Assembly (NCBI GenBank): GCA_023457175.1
Contig: JAEWMM010000309.1
Location: 1 to 5,317 of the forward strand
Source: Bacillota bacterium
Lineage (GTDB): Bacteria; Bacillota; Clostridia; Oscillospirales; Ruminococcaceae
Direction: 5' to 3'
DNA: 5,317 nucleotides
Shown here: positions 1-4,765 of the stretch, piece after piece
How positions within the stretch are numbered: position 1 is the stretch's first letter
How the letters are laid out: each line of letters begins with the position of its first letter
Program-made: the position numbers and the translations under genes
The notes under the pieces: model-generated
The model's database searches: none
What the model was told of the DNA's origin: nothing
What the model saw: the letters and a program-made list of their open reading frames with translations, nothing else

Positions 1-39
1 CACTATCCCCCCGTTGCGAAGCTTTCCGTTTGTGTTCTA

Positions 40-62
40 TGCAAAATAATATTCATTTTGCA
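40..62. other. AT-rich hairpin downstream of the symporter gene
   Basis: An 8-bp perfect inverted repeat (TGCAAAAT / ATTTTGCA) with a 7-base loop lies about 30 bp past the symporter stop codon. It could be a weak transcription end or an RNA-stabilising 3' hairpin for that leftward gene. Neither strand has a clear T-run after the stem, so it is not called a terminator. The rest of positions 1-89 shows no gene or recognisable site. Confidence 0.35.
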
Positions 63-89
63 ACAGCTCCTATTTCGCACAAAAAGCGA

Positions 90-1496
90 CTACGATATTT
101 TTTGACGGCTGAAATAATCGCGGGTCTCTTTGGCCACCACGCCCGAAAGCGCCAGCAGTGCGATCAGGTTCGGGAACGCCATGAGGCCGTTGAAAATATC
201 GGCGATGTTCCAGACGGCGGCGACGGTCATGTACGGGCCGATAAAGACGGCAAGAATGTACAGATAACGGTAGATCATAACAGCCTTCTGGTTGCCGTTT
301 GAGAAATACTCCAGGCAGCGCTCGCTGTAATAGTCCCAGCCGAGAATTGTGGTAAAGGCAAAGAAAATAAGGCTGAGCATCAGAATAAAGGCCGAGAAGC
401 GCGGATCAAAGGGCAGACCGTTCTGAAAAGCCTGCGACGTGATGTCGACGCCCTTTAAGCCGATGTTCCAGGTGCCGGTTGTGACGATGCAAAGGCCGGT
501 GATGGTGCAAATGATGATGGTATCGATAAAAGTGCCGGTCATCGATACAAGACCCTGACGCACCGGCTCCTTAGTCTGTGCGGCTGCGGCGGCAATCGGC
601 GCGGAGCCCAGACCCGCCTCGTTTGAGAAGATGCCGCGGGCGATACCCTTCTGCATGGCGACGGTGATGCTGCCGACCACGCCGCCGGTGACGGCCTGCG
701 GGTTGAAAGCGCCGGTGATAACCAGGCTTAGCGCCTGCGGAATTTTATCTGCGTTGCAGACAAGCAGTATGACGCCGAAAACCACATAGATGATCGCCAT
801 AAACGGCACGATAATCTGCGCCACCATCGAGATGCGCTTTAAGCCGCCCAAAATGACCAGCGCGGTGCACAGCGTGACGAGAACGCCCGCAACAACGACC
901 GCCCAGGAATATTGCGCACCGAAAACTGAGACGGTGTAGCGGCTTTCAGCGTCAAAGAAGCCCTTAACCGCCGATGAGATGCCGTTGACCTGCGTAAAGG
1001 TACCGATACCGAACAGGCCGACGCCCATGCCAAAAAAGGCAAAAAGCTTTGCAAGCCAGCGCCACTGCCTGCCCATGCCGCGCTCTATGTAGTAAAAGGG
1101 CCCGCCCAGCACATGCCCGTCGGGCGCAATTTCGCGGTATTTTATCGCGAGAACGCCCTCGGCGTACTTTGTGGCCATGCCGAAGAAGGCGGCGACCCAC
1201 ATCCAGAACAGCGCGCCGGGGCCGCCGGCATAGATGGCGGTTGCCACGCCGACGATGTTGCCGGTGCCGATCGTAGCCGACATGGCGGTGCACAGCGCGC
1301 CAAAGCTCGTGACCTCGCCGCGGCCGCTTTCCTCATTCTTGACCATGAACATCAGCGCCCGGGGCAGATGAAATAACTGGAGCAGATTGAGCCGCACCGT
1401 CAGATAAATACCGGTGATCAAAATGAATACGATCAGCGGCAGCCCCCACACCAGATCATCAAACCATACGATGAGTTCGTCCATTCTTGCTAACAT
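90..1496 (-). CDS. agcS: sodium:glycine/alanine symporter, AGCS family
   Basis: The 468-residue membrane protein imports glycine and/or alanine (L or D) with sodium across the cytoplasmic membrane. Its length matches the AGCS (AlsT/DagA/AgcS) family, and it is hydrophobic throughout, with about ten or more membrane segments. Family motifs are clear: GTGN at residues 77-80, the signature GGPGALFWMW at 91-100, SNEAGLGSAP at 291-300 and the GWDYYSERC segment near 386-393. The ATG at 1496 is chosen because an AGGAGGA-type site at 1507-1513 lies 10 bases upstream; the next ATG (residue 5) would be 22 bases away. The TAG stop is at 90-92. The gene has its own promoter and a glycine riboswitch leader, which argues that glycine is the physiological substrate. 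The sequence does not separate glycine from alanine preference. It is intact and transcribed away from the spoIVF genes. Confidence 0.96.
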   Translation of the reverse strand: MLARMDELIVWFDDLVWGLPLIVFILITGIYLTVRLNLLQLFHLPRALMFMVKNEESGRGEVTSFGALCTAMSATIGTGNIVGVATAIYAGGPGALFWMWVAAFFGMATKYAEGVLAIKYREIAPDGHVLGGPFYYIERGMGRQWRWLAKLFAFFGMGVGLFGIGTFTQVNGISSAVKGFFDAESRYTVSVFGAQYSWAVVVAGVLVTLCTALVILGGLKRISMVAQIIVPFMAIIYVVFGVILLVCNADKIPQALSLVITGAFNPQAVTGGVVGSITVAMQKGIARGIFSNEAGLGSAPIAAAAAQTKEPVRQGLVSMTGTFIDTIIICTITGLCIVTTGTWNIGLKGVDITSQAFQNGLPFDPRFSAFILMLSLIFFAFTTILGWDYYSERCLEYFSNGNQKAVMIYRYLYILAVFIGPYMTVAAVWNIADIFNGLMAFPNLIALLALSGVVAKETRDYFSRQKIS

Positions 1497-1518
1497 AATT
1501 TTCGCTTCCTCCTACATA

Positions 1519-1550
1519 CAAAAAAATAAAGCCGAAACTTTCGTTTCGAC
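1519..1550 (-). terminator. intrinsic terminator in the symporter leader (riboswitch expression platform)
   Basis: On the minus strand an 8-bp stem (GTCGAAAC / GTTTCGGC, one G-U pair) closes a GAAA tetraloop and is followed directly by TTTATTTTTTTG. Three further A-U or G-U pairs can extend the stem into the U-tract. It lies 44 bases after the glycine aptamer and ends just before the ribosome binding site. It therefore ends transcription before the symporter unless an alternative fold prevents it. Whether glycine favours or prevents its formation cannot be read with confidence: glycine switches before gcv operons usually activate, while some before transporters repress. Confidence 0.88.
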
Positions 1551-1594
1551 CTTCCGGAGAAATGAGAACAGTGATATCCTAAAGCAATACCAAA

Positions 1595-1674
1595 CTCTGT
1601 CCTTTTGCCTGAGAGATCGCTTGGGCTAAAACCCAAACTTACACCTTCGGCGCCCTTTGCGGGACTCTCCAGAG
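1595..1674 (-). promoter_or_regulatory. glycine riboswitch aptamer (gcvT motif), single aptamer
   Basis: This 80-nt minus-strand element matches the glycine aptamer consensus. P1 is CTCTG (1674-1670) pairing with CAGAG (1599-1595). P2 is GAGAG (1669-1665) pairing with CTCTC (1615-1611). A short P3 (CCC/GGG around GCAAA) leads to the conserved core CGCCGAAGGTGTAA (1652-1639). A P4-like stem TTGGG/CCCAA spans 1636-1621, and the hallmark CAGGCAAAAGGACAG follows P2. Only one aptamer is visible; no second GCCGAAGG-type core occurs on either side. It lies between the promoter and a leader terminator, upstream of an AGCS symporter, which is an established gene context for glycine riboswitches. It senses cytoplasmic glycine and sets symporter expression. 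Confidence 0.95.
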
Positions 1675-1683
1675 AATCTAACG

Positions 1684-1745
1684 GCTGCCCGCTAAAAGCA
1701 CCGATGACGCCAATACGCAGACATCTGTTGCCCAAACGGAGCAGC
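1684..1745 (-). other. 5' leader stem preceding the glycine aptamer (possible ghost-aptamer domain)
   Basis: The minus strand begins at the predicted transcription start with GCTGCTC (1745-1739), which pairs with GGGCAGC (1690-1684) to give a 7-bp helix with one G-U pair. The helix encloses about 48 bases without the glycine-binding core and ends nine bases before P1 of the aptamer. Singlet glycine riboswitches are known to carry a flanking non-binding 'ghost aptamer' stem that docks on the real aptamer. This helix occupies the place expected for the 5' type. That reading is an inference from position and pairing only. Confidence 0.45.
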
Positions 1746-1751
1746 TTGATT

Positions 1752-1780
1752 AGAATAGCACATAGGCAAACAAAAATCAA
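1752..1780 (-). promoter_or_regulatory. sigma-A-type promoter for the riboswitch-symporter transcript
   Basis: The minus strand shows a -35 TTGATT (1780-1775), a 17-base spacer and a -10 TATTCT (1757-1752), each four of six to consensus. TG one base before the -10 makes it an extended -10 promoter. The predicted start is near 1745, about 70 bases before the aptamer. No better candidate is seen upstream of the leader. Confidence 0.7.
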
Positions 1781-1821
1781 CCCTTTTGTTTCGGGTGCTT
1801 GCGGTGGGCAGGCCAGCGCCT

Positions 1822-1851
1822 TAAAAGCGCTTTTAGAGTGCGGCGCCGCAC
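1822..1851. repeat. two adjacent perfect 14-bp palindromes
   Basis: TAAAAGCGCTTTTA (1822-1835) and GTGCGGCGCCGCAC (1838-1851) are each perfect 14-bp palindromes separated by two bases. Having no loop, they fit protein-binding sites or an ends-of-element signature better than simple hairpins. A shifted fold, AGCGC (1815-1819) with GCGCT (1827-1831) followed by TTT, could act as a weak plus-strand terminator, but no rightward gene lies upstream. They sit in the region between the two divergent promoters. Confidence 0.6.
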
Positions 1852-1857
1852 AGTACC

Positions 1858-1994
1858 AAGCCTAAAACAGGAGGCAGTTTTGCAAGAAATTTTTCGTTTT
1901 GCGAGACAGAGGACGAGAGCGGGCTGCCGCCCTGCGAGGAGCATAACGCAGAAAAGCGGAAAATTTCGCGGCAAGACGCCCGTGCTTTAGGTTT
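1858..1994. repeat. 137-bp imperfect fold-back element, possibly a dispersed palindromic repeat or MITE-like element
   Basis: The two ends are imperfect inverted copies. AAGCCTAAAACAG at 1858-1870 matches the reverse complement of the right end (AAACCTAAAGCAC) at 10 of 13 positions. The similarity continues inwards with small gaps for about 45 bp, including AAATTTTTCG on the left against AAATTTTCCG on the right. The centre holds a GGGC-TGCC-GCCC hairpin (1921-1932) whose midpoint, 1926.5, coincides with the midpoint of the whole element (1926). No credible protein is encoded; the short Arg-rich frames crossing it lack homology and starts with good ribosome sites. Fold-back elements of this shape are often multicopy intergenic repeats, but copy number cannot be judged from one window. 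No target-site duplication is obvious. Confidence 0.6.
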
Positions 1995-2010
1995 GCAGAC
2001 ACGCCTTATG

Positions 2011-2039
2011 TCATAACTTGTTTTGGCGGCGCATAGGCT
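2011..2039 (+). promoter_or_regulatory. sigma-E-like sporulation promoter for spoIVFA-spoIVFB
   Basis: TCATAAC (2011-2017), a 14-base spacer and CATAGGCT (2032-2039) resemble the Bacillus sigma-E consensus (KMATATT, 14-15 bases, CATACAMT), matching five of seven and six of eight positions. The predicted start near 2046 lies within or just before the ribosome binding site, so the leader would be very short. The assignment agrees with the known sigma-E control of spoIVF in Bacillus subtilis. The fold-back element ends 16 bp upstream. No convincing sigma-A promoter is seen here. Confidence 0.6.
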
Positions 2040-2044
2040 TCTCT

Positions 2045-2051
2045 GAGGAGG
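2045..2051 (+). promoter_or_regulatory. ribosome binding site deciding the spoIVFA start
   Basis: GAGGAGG at 2045-2051 is only one base from the in-frame GTG at 2053 but seven bases from the ATG at 2059. Translation should therefore begin at 2059. Confidence 0.8.
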
Positions 2052-2058
2052 TGTGGAC

Positions 2059-2883
2059 ATGGTTGGGAGAAGAATGAATTCCGCCTTCGGCTCGACGGGG
2101 CGCCGCCGGCCTACCGCGCGCGGCGACGGGCAAGAGGGTAAATTTATGTTTATAACGCTGTTGCAAAGCATGCTTTGCGTCATGATGATAACAGCGGCGT
2201 TTATCATGAGCAGCTTTATGGGAATGACCGACGTGAAAACGGCATTCTTTACGCTGATATCGAAGGAAACCGAGGCGGTGGAGGTCTTTTCAGTGGTGCA
2301 AAAGATGAAGGATTCCGACAAAATTTCCCGCCTGCGCAGCATCATTGAGCTTATTCTAAATCAGGTGGGCGCCTCCCCGCGGATTGAGGTGGCCACACCG
2401 GCCGGACAGGGCGGACAGCTGCTGTTTTTGCCCCGGACTGAAAACAGCCTGCCCGACGGCGTTACCAATATTGCGCCGCTGCTCTCGGCGCCGATGCGGC
2501 AGCCGGTGCAGGGCCTTATAAGCTCGCAGTTTGGCGTGAGGACGCACCCCATCACCGGAAAACCGGATTTTCACACCGGTGTTGACTTTGCCGCGCCGTT
2601 AAATACCCCCATCGGCGCGGCGTGGCCCGGCGTGGTGATAGAAACGGGTGAATCTCAGATTTACGGCAAATTTGTCACGCTGGACCACGGCGGATATCAG
2701 ACTCGCTACTGCCATTGCAATGCGGTTCCCGTCCGGGTCGGCATGCGCCTGAGGCAGGGCGAAACGCTGGCCCTTGTGGGCAACACCGGCGTCTCCACCG
2801 GGCCGCACCTGCACTTTGAGCTGATTATAAACGGCAAGGCGGCCAATCCGCTGGCGGAGTGCACCAGATGGCAGGCTTTATAA
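2059..2883 (+). CDS. spoIVFA: SpoIVFA-like membrane protein with LytM/M23 domain
   Basis: The 274-residue protein has a basic cytoplasmic N-terminus, one membrane segment at about residues 31-56, a linker with a helical stretch (about 65-103), and a C-terminal M23/LytM domain from about 145 to 265. This is the length and layout of SpoIVFA (about 264 residues in B. subtilis). SpoIVFA holds the SpoIVFB protease with BofA in the outer forespore membrane and inhibits it until the forespore signals through SpoIVB. M23 motifs are present: SSQFGVRTHP (155-164), HTGVDF with H172 and D176, YCHC with H219, and HLHFE with H250 and H252. These are the residues expected for zinc binding and catalysis, so an active endopeptidase is possible. 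Its stop overlaps the start of the M50 protease gene by 16 bp, and that pairing separates it from a generic M23 cell-wall hydrolase. The start is set by the ribosome binding site at 2045-2051. Confidence 0.85.
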   Translation: MVGRRMNSAFGSTGRRRPTARGDGQEGKFMFITLLQSMLCVMMITAAFIMSSFMGMTDVKTAFFTLISKETEAVEVFSVVQKMKDSDKISRLRSIIELILNQVGASPRIEVATPAGQGGQLLFLPRTENSLPDGVTNIAPLLSAPMRQPVQGLISSQFGVRTHPITGKPDFHTGVDFAAPLNTPIGAAWPGVVIETGESQIYGKFVTLDHGGYQTRYCHCNAVPVRVGMRLRQGETLALVGNTGVSTGPHLHFELIINGKAANPLAECTRWQAL

Positions 2884-3458
2884 GGGCCTATGAAAAGCGT
2901 CCGCTTGTCACCTGTGACTTCTGGTTCTTCGCGGTGATAGCGGTCGCCGTATATTTTGGCGGCGACGCGCTTTGGCTGCTGCTGGCGGCGCTTGTGCACG
3001 AGGCCGGGCACTGGCTGGCACTGCTGGCCACCAATAACGGCGTTTTGCAGCTGAGACTGCGCGGCTGCTGCGCGCAGATTATTCCCCATTATCGCCGCTT
3101 ACCCGGCCTGCGGCAAGAGCTGATGATTCTGGCGGCCGGGCCGATAGCGGGCATTGTATTTGCTCTGCTGCTCAAGCCGTTTATTCCGCGTTTTGCGGCG
3201 ATCAGCCTGCTTTTGTCGGTCTTTAATCTGCTGCCGGTGCGCGGATTGGACGGCGGCAGCATGCTGCGGCTGATTTATGCCGCCCTGTTCGACACCGAAA
3301 AAAAGCTGGTGCCCGACGCTGTCGGCGGCATGGTAGGGGCGGGTACGCTGGGCGCGGGCATCTGGTCGCTGATCCAGCACCGGCCCAATTTTCCGCTGCT
3401 TTGCCTGGCGGTGTTCCTATTGTTAAAGCAGTTTGTATTTGTCGGAGACGCTGATTAG
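2868..3458 (+). CDS. spoIVFB: SpoIVFB-like intramembrane zinc metalloprotease, family M50, lacking CBS domain
   Basis: The 196-residue integral membrane protein has about six hydrophobic segments (roughly 17-30, 34-53, 84-102, 104-123, 152-170, 174-191). The zinc motif HEAGH is at 44-48 in the second segment. The second M50 motif, NLLPVRGLDGG, is at 120-130, with D128 as the third zinc ligand. SpoIVFB cuts the membrane-bound pro-sequence of sigma-K in the mother cell. The neighbouring SpoIVFA-like gene, overlapping by 16 bp, makes this role much likelier than a housekeeping site-2 protease. Bacillus SpoIVFB (about 288 residues) has a C-terminal CBS domain; here the protein ends right after the last membrane segment. 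The ATG at 2868 is chosen because GGAG (2856-2859) lies eight bases upstream; the in-frame GTG at 2859 overlaps that site. Translation is probably coupled to spoIVFA. Confidence 0.85.
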   Translation: MAGFIRAYEKRPLVTCDFWFFAVIAVAVYFGGDALWLLLAALVHEAGHWLALLATNNGVLQLRLRGCCAQIIPHYRRLPGLRQELMILAAGPIAGIVFALLLKPFIPRFAAISLLLSVFNLLPVRGLDGGSMLRLIYAALFDTEKKLVPDAVGGMVGAGTLGAGIWSLIQHRPNFPLLCLAVFLLLKQFVFVGDAD

Positions 3459-4105
3459 GGAATGACCCAAAACCCATTGCGGCTTTTATTAAGCCGCAAT
3501 ATTGTTTTGCGGTTACTGACAACCGAGGCATACCGGTTAAAAATCTCCCGCATATCCCAGTCGTCCAGATCTGATACCGGCACAATCTCCGGCGGGTTTT
3601 CCAAAAAAGCGCCGAGATGCTTTTCGTAGGTGATAATATCGTGCCAGCGGCCTAGCTTGCAGCAGGCATTGGTCAATATCCCTTTGGCCGAAAAGCCGAG
3701 GTACTCATGCAGGCGCTGGCTTGGCAAATTGGGTAAAATGACAATGCCGTAAGCCGTTTGATAGCCCTGAAGCCGCAAAATTGCGATCAGCGCGCTGTAC
3801 AATGCCACGCCGACGCTGCTGCTTTTGCAGTTATCCGCGACATAAACCGAGAGCTCGGCCCCCCAGCGGTAGGACGAGCGGCTCCGGTAGCTGTGCCCGT
3901 AGGCGTAACCCACGATCTCACCGTCAATAACACAGACGATATAAGGGTGCCTGCGCAGCGCGTCGGCCATGCGGCTTTTAAATTCTTCGAGAGAAGGCAC
4001 CGCCTCCTCCGAGGTGACGGCGGTATTTTCAATGTAAGGCGCGTAAATATCAAGCAGGTTTTGGGCGTCCTCCATGCAGGCCATGCGTAATATAACATTA
4101 TTCAT
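3455..4105 (-). CDS. GNAT N-acetyltransferase, phosphinothricin acetyltransferase-like; 3' end extended
   Basis: The product transfers acetyl from acetyl-CoA to an amine, in the PAT/MnaT (YncA) branch of GNAT; members act on phosphinothricin, methionine sulfone/sulfoximine or unknown amines. Family landmarks are a start like VILRMACMEDA (4-14), YRSRSSYRWGAELSVYV (73-89), the acetyl-CoA loop SSVGVA (96-101), LHEYLGF (132-138) and GRWHDI (152-157). The usual Arg/Gln that opens the acetyl-CoA loop is Ser96. The start has GAGGT (4119-4115) nine bases upstream, and the preceding phosphatase stop is 18 bp away. At 216 residues it is longer than the usual 170-190. Residues 202-210 are read from a terminator hairpin, and the stop overlaps the convergent spoIVFB stop. 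Adding one T in the minus-strand T5 run at 3543-3539 would stop translation after residue 189, so the last 27 residues are probably not ancestral. Substrate is unknown. Confidence 0.85.
   Translation of the reverse strand: MNNVILRMACMEDAQNLLDIYAPYIENTAVTSEEAVPSLEEFKSRMADALRRHPYIVCVIDGEIVGYAYGHSYRSRSSYRWGAELSVYVADNCKSSSVGVALYSALIAILRLQGYQTAYGIVILPNLPSQRLHEYLGFSAKGILTNACCKLGRWHDIITYEKHLGAFLENPPEIVPVSDLDDWDMREIFNRYASVVSNRKTILRLNKSRNGFWVIP
3476..3508. terminator. terminator hairpin between convergent spoIVFB and the GNAT gene
   Basis: A perfect 10-bp stem (ATTGCGGCTT 3476-3485, AAGCCGCAAT 3491-3500) closes a 5-base loop. On the plus strand ATTGTTTTG follows, 18 bases after the spoIVFB stop, giving a fair intrinsic terminator. 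On the minus strand the stem is followed by GGGTTTTGGG, a weaker U-run, so it may work in both directions. It lies inside the current GNAT reading frame, which is unusual for a terminator. Confidence 0.8.
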
Positions 4106-4123
4106 CAGAAGCTTACCTCGCGG

Positions 4124-4765
4124 TTAATCATCCAGCAGTTCTTTAAAGCTATGGACATAGCGGTGGCAGACGGTTTGAATATCGCACCGGCTCTGCTGCA
4201 GCGGTTCGTCGATGGCCCACACGGTAAAGCCGGCGTTTGCCGCCGTCTCAATCGCGAACAGCGTATCTTCAAAGACAATGCACTCGGTTGCGGGTACGCC
4301 CAGCCTGCGCGCCGCTTCATAATAGATGTCGGGCCGCTCTTTTCCAATGCCGCCGACATCCTCCGGCGTCAGCACGGTCTGCACCAGCGGCGTGATGCCG
4401 TGGTGTGCCAGAACGGTGTCGGCCAGCGCGTGGTTTGTCATGGTGGCGATGGCACAGGGAATATTGCTCCGGTTAAGCTGCTTGATATAATCGACGGCAA
4501 ACGGCTTTGGCAGAACCTCGTGCAGATAGCTGAAACGGATCATGCCGTTCCACGCCGCGATCAGCCCGTCCCGCGTCATGTTCAAGCGCGGGAAGCGTTC
4601 GGCAAAATAGTCGGCCGCTTCGGGAAATTCCATACCGAGCAGGTCGTCGGCAATCTGCTGCGACCAGGCGACGCCATATTTTTTACAAAATGCGGGCGCA
4701 AGGCCGTACCACATGCCCAGCGAGTCGAGCAGGGTGCCATCCATGTCGAATATGGCGGCCTTCAT
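4124..4765 (-). CDS. HAD-superfamily phosphatase, beta-phosphoglucomutase/phosphoglycolate phosphatase-like
   Basis: The 213-residue soluble enzyme has all four HAD motifs: FDMDGTLLDS with nucleophile D7 and acid D9, motif II ATMTN with T108, motif III GKERPD with K142, and motif IV FEDTLFAIETAANAG with E166 and D167. Residues about 15-85 form the helical cap between motifs I and II, placing it in subfamily I with beta-phosphoglucomutase and phosphoglycolate phosphatase. Such enzymes hydrolyse (or transfer) phosphate on small sugars or metabolites; the substrate cannot be told from sequence. The ATG at 4765 is preferred because GGGAGGT (4780-4774) is eight bases upstream; the GTG at 4768 would be only five away. 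The ATG shares its A with the metA TGA stop (TGATG), so translation is likely coupled to metA. The GNAT gene follows 18 bp downstream. Confidence 0.92.
   Translation of the reverse strand: MKAAIFDMDGTLLDSLGMWYGLAPAFCKKYGVAWSQQIADDLLGMEFPEAADYFAERFPRLNMTRDGLIAAWNGMIRFSYLHEVLPKPFAVDYIKQLNRSNIPCAIATMTNHALADTVLAHHGITPLVQTVLTPEDVGGIGKERPDIYYEAARRLGVPATECIVFEDTLFAIETAANAGFTVWAIDEPLQQSRCDIQTVCHRYVHSFKELLDD

Noticed and set aside
30..302. 90-codon plus-strand frame at the left edge
   Set aside because: It is antisense to the 3' end of the symporter gene, which has strong family motifs; no domain or ribosome site is seen.
1595..1760. A tandem (two-aptamer) glycine riboswitch
   Set aside because: Only one GCCGAAGG core and one CAGGCAAAAGGA segment are present. 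The predicted promoter leaves only about 70 bases ahead of the aptamer, and they do not contain the binding core.
1799..1990. 63-codon Arg-rich open frame on the plus strand
   Set aside because: It is made of the palindromes and the fold-back repeat, has no ribosome site and resembles no protein family I know.
1993..2019. Sigma-A promoter TTGCAG ... TAACTT upstream of spoIVFA
   Set aside because: The spacer is only 15 bases and the -10 match is poor; the overlapping sigma-E-like site fits better and agrees with gene function.
2053..2058. GTG start for spoIVFA two codons upstream
   Set aside because: It is one base from the ribosome binding site, too close for initiation; the ATG at 2059 has seven-base spacing.
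1833..2345. 170-codon open frame on the minus strand
   Set aside because: It runs antisense through spoIVFA, the sigma-E-like promoter and the fold-back element. It has low-complexity Ser/Arg content, no recognisable domain and no good ribosome site.
2859..2867. GTG start for spoIVFB three codons upstream
   Set aside because: It overlaps the GGAG ribosome site that is well placed for the ATG at 2868.
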